DNA of 64,000 nucleotides, taken from CAWGMT01 sp963823675. GTDB lineage: Bacteria; Planctomycetota; Planctomycetia; Isosphaerales; Isosphaeraceae. Positions 8,943 to 18,695 of this stretch are shown piece after piece. The stretch spans positions 372,001 to 436,000 of the forward strand of contig CAWGMT010000008.1 of assembly GCA_963823675.1 (NCBI GenBank), read 5' to 3'. Position numbers and translations under genes: made by a program. Every line of letters starts with the position of its first letter. The stretch's first letter is position 1. The notes under the pieces are model-generated. The model did not search any database. It worked only from the letters and a program-made list of their open reading frames with translations, and was not told the DNA's origin.

Positions 8943-9718
8943 TTGCGCAGGGGACGGCGCCCGGGGAGCCTGTCCAGCGACGGACGCTTTGTCTGCTGGA
9001 TTCATGCGCCAGATTGTGCCGTCGCCACGCGCCGTTCATCTAAGTCCGATCCCCGTCACGTCGTGCAGTCCAAGCTGGTCCCAGGGCACTGCCTTCCGGC
9101 TGCCCCCTCTACCCTCTACTAACTAAAGGACGCAGGAGCCGGCCAGGATGTTCGCGCCTCCACGGCCGATTCTGTTGTTGAAAGTCAGGTGACAGAGGCC
9201 ACACGAATTCCCACCAGTCGTGTTGCGGTTCTTGACCTGTCCGCGTCCCTGAATGGGCACTTTTCATCCCACCACCTTGGTCAGGCTGTTAGCCTGACCT
9301 ACTCAATGGGAACGCCGTGCTCGAGGGCCGTGACGCAGAGCTGCCCATTGTCCTTGGTCCTTTGTCCTCTGTACCGGAACGCGATGATCGGCGGCCGTGA
9401 TCCCGACCGTGACGATGGCGTGACGATGACCAGCCCAAACGTGCCGACGTAAGTCGTTGCCTGATAAGGGCGTGACGCTGGTGACGATGAAAAACCTAGT
9501 TTCCTGCGTCTGCCTCGCCCGCCATCGGATCGAGCATCAGTTCTGCCGATCCTACCTTCTTTAGCGGCTAAATTGACGCAAACCCGCCCAGTCTCATGGG
9601 TCTGTATATGCTCCCCTTCAGCTCGGGCTTGGTCTCGGCCGATCGTGCCGCCTTTGATGGTTGTTCGGAACGGTGGTCTGTGGTCAGTGATGACTCTCGC
9701 AACGATCATCGAAGCGGC
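8943..9718. other. gene-poor stretch with a tight hairpin
   Basis: I see no convincing gene here. Open frames in both directions are low-complexity and lack initiation signals. The one clear structure is a perfect 9-bp stem with a 3-base loop at 9279-9299 (GGTCAGGCT, GTT, AGCCTGACC), similar in design to the tight hairpins at 26486-26562. Confidence 0.6.
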
Positions 9719-9780
9719 AGCCGGATGCGAAAGAGGCTGCCCTGGCCGACCTGGCTCTCGACTTCGAGCGAGCCGCCGTG
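9719..9780. repeat. 62-bp direct repeat, copy 1
   Basis: This segment repeats 9910-9971 with one mismatch. On the minus strand both copies encode the end of a histidine-kinase ATPase domain (HGGSLEVES, GQGSLFRIRLPL). Copy 1 is detached from the kinase gene and is separated from it by the HipA-like scrap. Confidence 0.85.
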
Positions 9781-9872
9781 GACGCGGACGTGCGTGAGCT
9801 CTGGCGAAGGATGGCGTTCAATGTGTTGGTTTCCAACACTGATGACCACTTGCGGAATCACGGTTTTGCCGG
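9760..9872 (+). pseudogene. HipA-like kinase fragment
   Basis: The plus-strand frame reads DVRELWRRMAFN and then VLVSNTDDHLRNHGF. This is the highly conserved catalytic/metal segment (N-x-D-D-H-x-x-N-H) of HipA-type serine/threonine toxin kinases. Nothing of the rest of HipA is present, and the frame runs into the histidine-kinase repeat on both sides. It is a recombination relic, not a functional gene. Confidence 0.7.
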
Positions 9873-11087
9873 CTCCGACCTGCCGTCGGTCTTGGGAGGC
9901 TCGAGCGGGAGCCGGATGCGAAAGAGGCTGCCCTGGCCGACATGGCTCTCGACTTCGAGCGAGCCGCCGTGATCGCGGACGATGCCGTAACTGACCGAGA
10001 GCCCCAGGCCGGTCCCGCCGCCCACCGGCTTGGTCGTGAAGAAGGGCTCGAAGATGTGGGGTAGGTGCTCGGTACTGATCCCGCACCCGTGGTCTTCGAT
10101 CTCCACCAGGACTCCGTTCTCCTGGTCGGGCCGCGTGCGCACCTCGAGCTGTCCCTCGCGCCGGACGCCTGGATCGCGTTGAGCAGGATGTTGAAGAACA
10201 TCTGATTGATCTTGCCGGGCTCGCAGGCCACGGGAGGGCTTTCGCGGAAGTCGGTCGTCACGCGGAGAGCCTTTCGGTCGAGCTCGTGGCGGAGGGCTGA
10301 CAGCGTGGATTCCAGGGCCGTACCGAGGTCCACTTCCTTGAATTGCGCCTCGTCGAGCCGGGCAAAATCCCGCAGATTCTGCACGATTGCGCGGATCCGT
10401 CGCAGGCCGTCCGCCGTACTGTCGAAGATCCGGTCCAGGTTTTCCCGGAGGTAGGCCAGGTCCGATCTCCTGCTCCAGCCGGGCCAGCAACACGGCAAGC
10501 TCCGGCTTCTCGCGAGACAGAACCTCTCGTCCTTCGCCGTACGTGTCCAGCATTCTCAGCGCGGTCTGCACGTCGCGGCGCAGCACCGCGATGTTGTTCA
10601 TGACGAAAGACGATCGGGTTGTTGATCTCATGGGCCACGCCGGCAGCCAGGCGCCCCAGACTCGCGAGCTGCTCGGTCTGGATCAAGGCCGCCTGGGTCT
10701 CGCGCAGGCGGTGCTCCAGGCGAATGATCCGCTCCCCCGCGCGGAGCCGGACTCGGAGCTCGTCGCGATCGAACGGCTTGGTCAGGAAATCATCGGCGCC
10801 GGCCTCCATGCCCTCGACCAGGTCCTCCTTCTGGGATCGTCGCGGTCAGGAGAATGGCGTAGACATAGCCCGGACGCTGCGACGCGCGGATGCGCCGGAG
10901 CAGCTCCGAGCCCGTCCATCTCGGGCATCATCCAGTCGGTGATGACCATGGGGAAGAAGCCGCCCTCGAAGAGGCGCCACGCCTCGGCCCCGTCATGGGC
11001 CGCGGTGACCTCATACCCCCACTTCTGCAGGTAATTCTGCAGCAAACGCCGCGAGACCGAATCGTCGTCCGCGATCAGGATATTCAT
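9858..11087 (-). CDS. response regulator-histidine kinase (multiple frameshifts)
   Basis: The N-terminus is a receiver domain (MNILIADDDSVSRRLLQ, phosphoacceptor in MVITDWMMPEMDG, then GADDFLTKPFDRDEL). A coiled linker leads to a HisKA box (LASLGRLAAGVAHEINNP, phospho-His) and a HATPase_c domain (NILLNAIQA, VLVEIEDHGCGI, HIFEPFFTTKPVGGG, GTGLGLSVSYGIV). The text jumps frame about five times, near 10915, 10835, 10612, 10457 and 10170. There is no membrane segment, so it is cytoplasmic and probably acts as a phosphorelay hub with the larger kinase 52 bp upstream on the same strand. Confidence 0.82.
9910..9971. repeat. 62-bp direct repeat, copy 2
   Basis: This copy lies in place within the HATPase domain end of the kinase gene. 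Copy 1 is at 9719-9780. The copies are 191 bp apart and enclose the HipA-like fragment and the kinase C-terminal tail. Confidence 0.85.
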
Positions 11088-11139
11088 GGATCGCTCCTCG
11101 CGGAAGAGTGGGATGGATCGCGCACGAAGCGGCTCCTCG

Positions 11140-14919
<3,780 letters not shown>

Positions 14920-15171
14920 GGCCGAGCTCGGGCGGAGACACGGGCGACTAGCCCCCTCCAAACGGGAAACTGCCGATCCTCTAGAAGCCGCGCCAGGACG
15001 CCATTTCGAGCCCGGTCGCAGATCGCGCCCGGGCTCGGAATGGCCTAGGGCAACCATCCGGCCGGAAGGACCCGGCAGCCCCATTTTTCCATCGTACTGC
15101 GCCGGACACCGAGAGTCGAACATTCCCGGATGCCGCAGACGAGGTTGTTTCCCGATTCCAGCGGACCAAAG

Positions 15172-15244
15172 TGCCCCGACCAGGACTCGAACCCGGGATT
15201 CCTCGTTAGGACCGAGGCGTGATCATCCTCTTCACCATCAGGGC
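15172..15244 (-). tRNA. tRNA-Arg (CCT)
   Basis: The acceptor is GCCCTGA/TCGGGGC with T8, the anticodon stem CCTCG/CGAGG with loop GTCCTAA (anticodon at 15208-15210), the T-arm CCGGG/CCTGG, and the discriminator base A. It is the last gene of the 25-tRNA array in transcription order. Confidence 0.92.
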
Positions 15245-15250
15245 AAAAAG

Positions 15251-15336
15251 CGGAAGGCAAGGGAGTCGAACCCTCATTCCCCGTGGGGAAACCGCCTTAG
15301 CAGGGCGGCCCGGCAAACCGTATCCGGCTACCTTCC
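15251..15336 (-). tRNA. tRNA-Ser (GCT)
   Basis: This is a class II tRNA with a long variable arm. The acceptor is GGAAGGT/GCCTTCC, the anticodon stem CCGCC/GGCGG with loop CTGCTAA (anticodon at 15299-15301), and the discriminator base G. Confidence 0.93.
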
Positions 15337-15344
15337 AAGCTGAG

Positions 15345-15415
15345 TGGACCGCCGGGGAGTCGAACCCCGATTTCCTGGTTGCAAGCCAGGTGTCGTCCCG
15401 TTGGACCAGCAGCCC
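15345..15415 (-). tRNA. tRNA-Ala (TGC)
   Basis: The acceptor GGGCTGC/GCGGTCC carries the G3-U70 wobble pair that defines alanine identity. The anticodon loop is CTTGCAA (anticodon at 15381-15383) and the T-arm CGGGG/CCCCG. Confidence 0.93.
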
Positions 15416-15510
15416 ATAAGAGCAGTTGTCAGTTGCCAGTTGTCAGCCGGCACATCCCACCGAAGCATGTGGCTTTCTGGACGGCCGCTGCCCACTGCCT
15501 TCTGATCAAG

Positions 15511-15582
15511 TCGTCCCGGAGGGAGTCGAACCCCCGTTTCCTCTTTGTAAGAGAGGTGTCGTCGCCATTGGACCACGGGACG
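15511..15582 (-). tRNA. tRNA-Val (TAC)
   Basis: The acceptor CGTCCCG/CGGGACG pairs fully. The anticodon stem is CCTCT/AGAGG with loop CTTACAA (anticodon at 15547-15549), T8 is present, and the discriminator base is A. Confidence 0.92.
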
Positions 15583-15603
15583 TCTTCAACCAAGCTCGTG
15601 GAG

Positions 15604-15677
15604 TAGCACGGGTGGGAGTCGAACCCACAGACATCAGACTCTCAGTCCGATCGCTATGCCGATTCGCGTACCGTGCC
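15604..15677 (-). tRNA. tRNA-Leu (GAG), short variable region
   Basis: The acceptor is GGCACGG/CCGTGCT, the anticodon stem TCGGA/TCTGA with loop CTGAGAG (anticodon at 15641-15643), and the T-arm GTGGG/CCCAC. The D-arm is of the usual leucine type. The variable region has only about five bases, where bacterial Leu tRNAs normally carry a long arm. Confidence 0.82.
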
Positions 15678-15709
15678 GTCTGAGTTTGAGTGCGTCGCAG
15701 TTCATGAGA

Positions 15710-15778
15710 TTGCGGGCCCGGGAGTCGAACCACGGCTTCCGAGCGTATGAAACTCGGCCGAGCACCGGCCCGCCCGCA
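15710..15778 (-). tRNA. tRNA-like, anticodon CAT (atypical Met/Ile2)
   Basis: The acceptor TGCGGGC/GCCCGCA is perfect and the anticodon stem CGAGT/GCTCG encloses TTCATAC (anticodon at 15747-15749). Position 8 is G, the D-loop is only GTGCT without the usual GG pair, and the T-stem CGTGG/CCCGG has two mismatches. It lacks the C1-A72 mismatch of initiator tRNAs. It may be decayed. Confidence 0.5.
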
Positions 15779-15781
15779 AAG

Positions 15782-15851
15782 TCCCAGGCCCCGGTATCGA
15801 ACCGGGCCAGCCGGCCTTATGAGAGCCGGCCGGACACCTGCCACGCCTGGG
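15782..15851 (-). tRNA. tRNA-like, anticodon CAT (atypical Met/Ile2)
   Basis: The acceptor CCCAGGC/GCCTGGG, T-arm CCCGG/CCGGG and anticodon stem CGGCT/GGCCG with loop CTCATAA (anticodon at 15819-15821) are sound. Position 8 is G and the D-arm cannot be paired in the normal way. A 1-72 C-G pair argues against an initiator. Confidence 0.55.
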
Positions 15852-15961
15852 GGTTTGCTCATTTCATGAGCGAACAGAAAGGAGAGCAGGAGAGAGTTGA
15901 AAAGGAGAGAGAACTTATGAGTGCCATGTCTTTAACGACAATTGGTCACGGAACACGGAAT

Positions 15962-16034
15962 TAGCCCCGGCGGGAATCGAACCCGCTTTTCCACCGTGAG
16001 AGGGTGGCGTCCTGAACCGGTAGACCACGGGGCC
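15962..16034 (-). tRNA. tRNA-Glu (CTC)
   Basis: The acceptor is GGCCCCG/CGGGGCT, the anticodon stem CCACC/GGTGG with loop CTCTCAC (anticodon at 15998-16000), the T-arm GCGGG/CCCGC, T8 is present, and the discriminator base is A. Confidence 0.92.
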
Positions 16035-16057
16035 GCGGTTCGGCCTGCGGCCGCAAC

Positions 16058-16120
16058 TGAAATCTCAAATAACAAATCCGAAATAACAAATCCGAAGTAA
16101 CAAATCCGAAATCCGAATGT
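16058..16120. repeat. AT-rich tandem repeat between tRNAs
   Basis: The unit AACAAATCCGAAAT/AACAAATCCGAAGT recurs three times with a partial fourth in an otherwise GC-rich region. It lies in the spacer between tRNA-Tyr and tRNA-Glu and matches neither flanking tRNA. Confidence 0.75.
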
Positions 16121-16137
16121 TCGCCGTGCCGCGGAAA

Positions 16138-16223
16138 TGGGTAGTGAAGGAGTCGAACCTCTTGCCGGCCGCCTCACTTGTCTGTGGCAACGGTTTTACA
16201 GACCGCCGTGAGGGACACCACCC
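16138..16223 (-). tRNA. tRNA-Tyr (GTA)
   Basis: This is a class II tRNA with a long variable arm, normal for bacterial Tyr. The acceptor is GGGTGGT/ACTACCC, the anticodon loop CTGTAAA (anticodon at 16197-16199), and the discriminator base A. The outermost T-stem pair is an A-C mismatch. Confidence 0.9.
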
Positions 16224-16236
16224 TTTGATTGCTAAC

Positions 16237-16311
16237 TGGCACGAGTGGGAGTCGAACCCACAGGTCGCCGAGTCTTGAGCTCGGCCGCTTTGCCGGTTTG
16301 CGTATCGTGCC
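16237..16311 (-). tRNA. tRNA-Leu (CAA), short variable region
   Basis: The acceptor is GGCACGA/TCGTGCC, the anticodon stem CCGAG/CTCGG with loop CTCAAGA (anticodon at 16275-16277), and the T-arm GTGGG/CCCAC. The variable region is six bases (CGACCT) instead of a long arm. The D-arm resembles that of tRNA-Leu(GAG). Confidence 0.82.
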
Positions 16312-16336
16312 GCTTCATCGAACATTACATATCAAG

Positions 16337-16411
16337 CGCCCCCGATGGGATTTGAACCCACGATCTCCACCTTGACAGGGTGGCGAGCACTCCAGGCTGC
16401 TCCGCGAGGGC
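16337..16411 (-). tRNA. tRNA-Asp (GTC), C8
   Basis: The acceptor is GCCCTCG/CGGGGGC, the D-stem GAGC/GCTC, the anticodon stem CCACC/GGTGG with loop CTGTCAA (anticodon at 16374-16376), and the discriminator base G as expected. Position 8 is C, not U; the rest is canonical. Confidence 0.85.
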
Positions 16412-16421
16412 CGTTTGCTTG

Positions 16422-16506
16422 GAAAGATGAGGGATGAGGGATGAATAACACCGACGATGCGGTCCCTTGTTCATCCCTCATCCCTTATCCCTCATCCCTC
16501 ATCCCT
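16422..16506. repeat. inverted GATGAGGG repeats in tRNA spacer
   Basis: GATGAGGGATGAGGGATGA at 16426-16444 is answered by several TCATCCCTCATCCCT units at 16471-16506, so the spacer can fold into a long imperfect hairpin. It lies between tRNA-Leu(CAG) and tRNA-Asp. Confidence 0.7.
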
Positions 16507-16514
16507 TCAAGTTG

Positions 16515-16588
16515 TGGCTCAGGAGGGATTCGAACCCTCAGCATCTCTCGTTCTGAGCGAGAGTGGTCTGCCGGTTGCCTACCGAGCC
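16515..16588 (-). tRNA. tRNA-Leu (CAG), short variable region
   Basis: The acceptor is GGCTCGG/CTGAGCC, the anticodon stem TCTCG/CGAGA with loop CTCAGAA (anticodon at 16553-16555), and the T-arm GAGGG/CCCTC. The variable region is about six bases. The D-stem is only two to three pairs, as in class II leucine tRNAs. Confidence 0.82.
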
Positions 16589-16617
16589 GCGTTTCTGGAA
16601 AGTCGGTTCGAGAGAAG

Positions 16618-16727
16618 CACGTAGAGAGTAGAAAGTAGACCGCAGGAGAGCGGGCGATGCGTTTTCTGGTCTCCTCACTCCTTTCTCCGCTCTCCTGCTC
16701 TATTTTTGGCCGCGTCGCGGCCAAAAA
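16618..16727 (-). repeat. inter-tRNA element, copy 1
   Basis: On the minus strand it begins directly after tRNA-Leu(TAA) with the hairpin TTTTTGGCCGC, GAC, GCGGCCAAAAA. A purine-rich tract (AGAGCAGGAGAGCGGAG) and a closing GCTCTCCTGCGGTCTACT follow. Related copies follow four other tRNAs. Confidence 0.8.
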
Positions 16728-16801
16728 TACCCAGGGTGGGATTCGAACCCACACGCGCCCGGGTTTAAGCCGGACCGCTCGGCCAGTTGGCGTACCTGGG
16801 C
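16728..16801 (-). tRNA. tRNA-Leu (TAA), short variable region
   Basis: The acceptor is GCCCAGG/CCTGGGT, the anticodon stem TCCGG/CCGGG with loop CTTAAAC (anticodon at 16765-16767), and the T-arm GTGGG/CCCAC. The variable region is five bases. It is the fourth Leu tRNA of this short type in the array. Confidence 0.82.
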
Positions 16802-16825
16802 GCGAAGGCGGAAGCCGTGGGACTC

Positions 16826-16897
16826 TTCGGGAAGGAGGATTCGAACCTCCACCGCCTGATTCAAAGTCAGGGAGCCTGCCGGTTAGCCGATTCCCGA
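16826..16897 (-). tRNA. tRNA-Gln (TTG)
   Basis: The acceptor is TCGGGAA/TTCCCGA, the anticodon stem CCTGA/TCAGG with loop CTTTGAA (anticodon at 16862-16864), the T-arm GGAGG/CCTCC, and the discriminator base A. Confidence 0.92.
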
Positions 16898-16902
16898 GTC
16901 GA

Positions 16903-16973
16903 AGCGGGATCGGGGATTCGAACCCCGGTCGCCTGGTTGGAAGCCAGGAGTCGTGCCACTGGACCAATCCCGC
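16903..16973 (-). tRNA. tRNA-Gly (TCC)
   Basis: The acceptor is GCGGGAT/ATCCCGC, the anticodon stem CCTGG/CCAGG with loop CTTCCAA (anticodon at 16939-16941), the T-arm CGGGG/CCCCG, and the discriminator base T, typical of Gly. Confidence 0.93.
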
Positions 16974-16987
16974 AGAGTTTCCCAAGG

Positions 16988-17071
16988 CGGAAGGAGAGGG
17001 AGTTGAACCCTCAAGGCTCATCGCTCGCCCGAGTTCGAGTCGGGTGCCGTCGCCAATCGGCTTGCCCTTCC
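16988..17071 (-). tRNA. tRNA-Ser (CGA)
   Basis: This is a class II tRNA with a long variable arm. The acceptor is GGAAGGG/TCCTTCC, the anticodon stem CCCGA/TCGGG with loop CTCGAAC (anticodon at 17035-17037), and the discriminator base G. Confidence 0.92.
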
Positions 17072-17092
17072 GTTGATCACAACTACATCAAG

Positions 17093-17164
17093 CACCGGCG
17101 GGAGGAGTCGAACCTCCAATCATCGCCTTAACAAGGCGCCGCCTTACCGTTAGGCCACACCGGT
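17093..17164 (-). tRNA. tRNA-Asn (GTT)
   Basis: The acceptor is ACCGGTG/CGCCGGT, the D-stem GCCT/AGGC, the anticodon loop TTGTTAA (anticodon at 17130-17132), the T-arm GGAGG/CCTCC, and the discriminator base G. The outermost anticodon-stem pair is a G-A mismatch. Confidence 0.9.
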
Positions 17165-17198
17165 ATTGGAGCGTGTCCATGTTGCGCCGCTTTCCAGC

Positions 17199-17299
17199 AG
17201 AGAGTAGAAACTGGAGAGTAGATCGCGGGAGAGCGGTCAACGTTTTGTGCTCTCCTCACGACTTTCTGTCCTCTCCTACTCTCTTGCGGCGAAGCCGCA
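17199..17299 (-). repeat. inter-tRNA element, copy 2
   Basis: On the minus strand it starts right after tRNA-Gly(GCC) with the hairpin TGCGGC, TTC, GCCGCA. AAGAGAGTAGGAGAGG and a downstream CTCTCCCGCGATCTACTCTC follow. The hairpin sequence differs from copy 1, but the pairing is kept. Confidence 0.8.
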
Positions 17300-17370
17300 A
17301 GTGCCCAGCGGGACTCGAACCCGCGCTTCCGCCATGGCAAGGCAGTAGGCTACCGCTACATCATGGGCAC
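17300..17370 (-). tRNA. tRNA-Gly (GCC)
   Basis: The acceptor is GTGCCCA/TGGGCAC, the anticodon stem CTGCC/GGCGG with loop TTGCCAT (anticodon at 17336-17338), the T-arm GCGGG/CCCGC, and the discriminator base T. Confidence 0.92.
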
Positions 17371-17400
17371 CGCTCACCGCAGCCGAATTGTCAAAGACAG

Positions 17401-17472
17401 AGCACCGGGTGGGACTCGAACCCACGTCCCCGCATTACGGGTGCGGAATCCTGGCCGCTAGACGACCAGTGC
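17401..17472 (-). tRNA. tRNA-Thr (CGT), C33
   Basis: The acceptor is GCACTGG/CCGGTGC, the anticodon stem CCGCA/TGCGG with loop CCCGTAA (anticodon at 17437-17439), and the T-arm GTGGG/CCCAC. Position 33 is C rather than U. The D-arm (GTCT to AGGA) is of the type common in Glu tRNAs, so an anticodon-converted Glu body is conceivable. Confidence 0.75.
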
Positions 17473-17485
17473 TTCAATCAATCAA

Positions 17486-17558
17486 TGGGACCAGAGGGGC
17501 TCGAACCCTCACTTTTCTGGTTAAGAGCCAGGCGCTCTGCCACTAGAGCTTTGGTCCC
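17486..17558 (-). tRNA. tRNA-Lys (CTT), A8/U14
   Basis: The acceptor is GGGACCA/TGGTCCC, the D-stem GCTC/GAGC, the anticodon loop CTCTTAA (anticodon at 17523-17525), and the T-arm GAGGG/CCCTC. Position 8 is A and position 14 is U, the reverse of the normal pair. Confidence 0.87.
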
Positions 17559-17582
17559 ATGGCGATATTCGTTTCCCATCAG

Positions 17583-17653
17583 TCGGCCCGGAAGGAGTTG
17601 AACCTTCGTCTTCCGGTTATCAGCCGAGCGCTCTGCCCTTGAGCTACGGGCCG
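17583..17653 (-). tRNA. tRNA-Ile (GAT)
   Basis: The acceptor CGGCCCG/CGGGCCG is perfect, the D-stem GCTC/GAGC has T8-A9, the anticodon loop is CTGATAA (anticodon at 17619-17621), the T-arm GAAGG/CCTTC, and the discriminator base A. Confidence 0.92.
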
Positions 17654-17680
17654 TTCGCTGGGTCCGGGCAACCCAAACCA

Positions 17681-17784
17681 GAGAGGAGAGAGTAGAAAGT
17701 AGACCGCGGGAGAACGGGCAACGTCTCTTCTGCTCTCCTCACGACTCTCTCCGCTCTCCTGCTCTATTGCGGCAAAGCCGCAAT
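17681..17784 (-). repeat. inter-tRNA element, copy 3
   Basis: It follows tRNA-Lys(TTT) directly on the minus strand. The hairpin TTGCGGC, TTT, GCCGCAA leads into AGAGCAGGAGAGCGGAG and a closing CCCGCGGTCTACTTTCTACT. Confidence 0.8.
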
Positions 17785-17856
17785 TGGGGCCGGAGGGATT
17801 TGAACCCCCACCTCCCGGCTTAAAAGGCCGATATGCTGCCCTTACACCACGACCCC
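17785..17856 (-). tRNA. tRNA-Lys (TTT)
   Basis: The acceptor is GGGGTCG/CGGCCCC with T8, the anticodon stem TCGGC/GCCGG with loop CTTTTAA (anticodon at 17822-17824), the T-arm GGGGG/CCCTC, and the discriminator base A. Confidence 0.92.
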
Positions 17857-17894
17857 GACTGGACACCCATTCGGGGCTCACGTTTGAATCGCTT

Positions 17895-17964
17895 CTTCAT
17901 GCTGCTCTCCTCACTCCTTTCTCCGCTCTCCTGCTCTATTTTTGCCGCCCCAGGGCGGCAAGAA
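17895..17964 (-). repeat. inter-tRNA element, copy 4 (shorter)
   Basis: It follows tRNA-Pro on the minus strand with the hairpin TTGCCGCCC, TGG, GGGCGGCAA and the same AGAGCAGGAGAGCGGAGAAA tract. The 3' half of the element is missing. Confidence 0.78.
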
Positions 17965-18038
17965 TCGGGATGGCCGGATTCGAACCGGCGATCTCCTGCT
18001 CCCAAGGCAGGCGGATTGCCAGGCTTTCCTACATCCCG
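17965..18038 (-). tRNA. tRNA-Pro (TGG)
   Basis: The acceptor CGGGATG/CATCCCG is perfect, the anticodon stem CCTGC/GCAGG with loop CTTGGGA (anticodon at 18002-18004), the T-arm GCCGG/CCGGC, and the discriminator base A. Confidence 0.93.
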
Positions 18039-18063
18039 GTTATGCGATGGCTCCAATTGCGAG

Positions 18064-18137
18064 TAGCCCGTGAGGGAGTCGAACCCTCCTCTCCGCCTTG
18101 AAAGGACGGAATCCTCAGACCGATAGACGAACGGGCC
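18064..18137 (-). tRNA. tRNA-Glu (TTC)
   Basis: The acceptor is GGCCCGT/ACGGGCT with T8, the anticodon stem CCGTC/GGCGG with loop CTTTCAA (anticodon at 18100-18102), the T-arm GAGGG/CCCTC, and the discriminator base A. Confidence 0.93.
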
Positions 18138-18141
18138 GAAA

Positions 18142-18264
18142 ACTTGTGAGCAGTAGAGCAGCGGACCAGTAGACCGCGGGAGAGCCGGGCAAAAGTTTTC
18201 CTGCTCTCCTCACTCCTCTCTCCGCTCTCCCGCTCTATTTTTGGCCGCTCTGCGGCCAAGAATG
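18142..18264 (-). repeat. inter-tRNA element, copy 5
   Basis: It follows tRNA-Phe on the minus strand. The hairpin TTGGCCGC, AGA, GCGGCCAA precedes an AGAGCGGGAGAGCGGAG tract and a closing GCTCTCCCGCGGTCTACTGG. Confidence 0.8.
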
Positions 18265-18336
18265 CGGGCCGGGTGGCGCTCGAATCCACGTCTGCGGTTT
18301 TTCGGACCGCCGCTAAACCGTCTCAGCTACCGACCC
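18265..18336 (-). tRNA. tRNA-Phe-like (GAA), atypical
   Basis: The acceptor is GGGTCGG/CCGGCCC, the D-stem GCTG/TAGC and the anticodon stem GCGGT/ACCGC with loop CCGAAAA (anticodon GAA). Position 33 is C, the normally invariant 53-61 pair is A-G, and the discriminator base is G instead of A. It is the first gene of the array after the leader. Confidence 0.65.
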
Positions 18337-18347
18337 AGATAAAGCAA

Positions 18348-18414
18348 AAGGCCCGGTCGTCGATGCCACCGGGCCTTGAGACTCCACCGAGGGATTCATG
18401 TGGCCGGGTGTCAA
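18348..18414 (-). promoter_or_regulatory. leader with terminator-like hairpin upstream of the tRNA array
   Basis: On the minus strand, TTGACA (18414-18409) is followed by a perfect 10-bp stem AAGGCCCGGT/ACCGGGCCTT (18377-18368 with 18357-18348, loop of 10) and then TTTTGCTTT, an intrinsic-terminator shape. tRNA-Phe begins 11 bases later. A related leader sits at 8874-8942. It could end read-through from the rlmI side or act as an attenuator; no clear -10 box follows the TTGACA. Confidence 0.55.
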
Positions 18415-18695
18415 CATCGCTGGGGGCGATATGCCAGCGTGGTCGCCGAAAAACCGGCGGATTCGCTGGTATCGAGCCGATTCAGACTGAAGTGGAAACG
18501 CCCGCCGATCATGACAACCTCGAATCCCGGGGATCTCAGGCCGATGCAGCCTACCTGGTCTTGCCGGCCGCGATTCCTCGTTCTCGCGCCTTGCACCTTG
18601 AGAGACGCACAATCCGTGAAAGATGTTCGCGCGGGTTTCGGTTTTTTTGCGCCGAGCTGGAGCGGGTTCGACAACGTCCCGGCCAACGGGCGGGT

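Noticed and set aside
9299..9709. 136-codon minus-strand frame in the gene-poor stretch
   Set aside because: The composition is arginine/threonine-rich without secondary-structure rhythm, no ribosome-binding site or homology is visible, and part of it overlaps the detached kinase repeat.
15092..15165. tRNA-like text with GTTCGAC at the low end of the array
   Set aside because: A T-loop-like word is present, but the adjacent stem does not pair in the standard five-base form and no acceptor or anticodon arm can be completed. At most it is a decayed tRNA.
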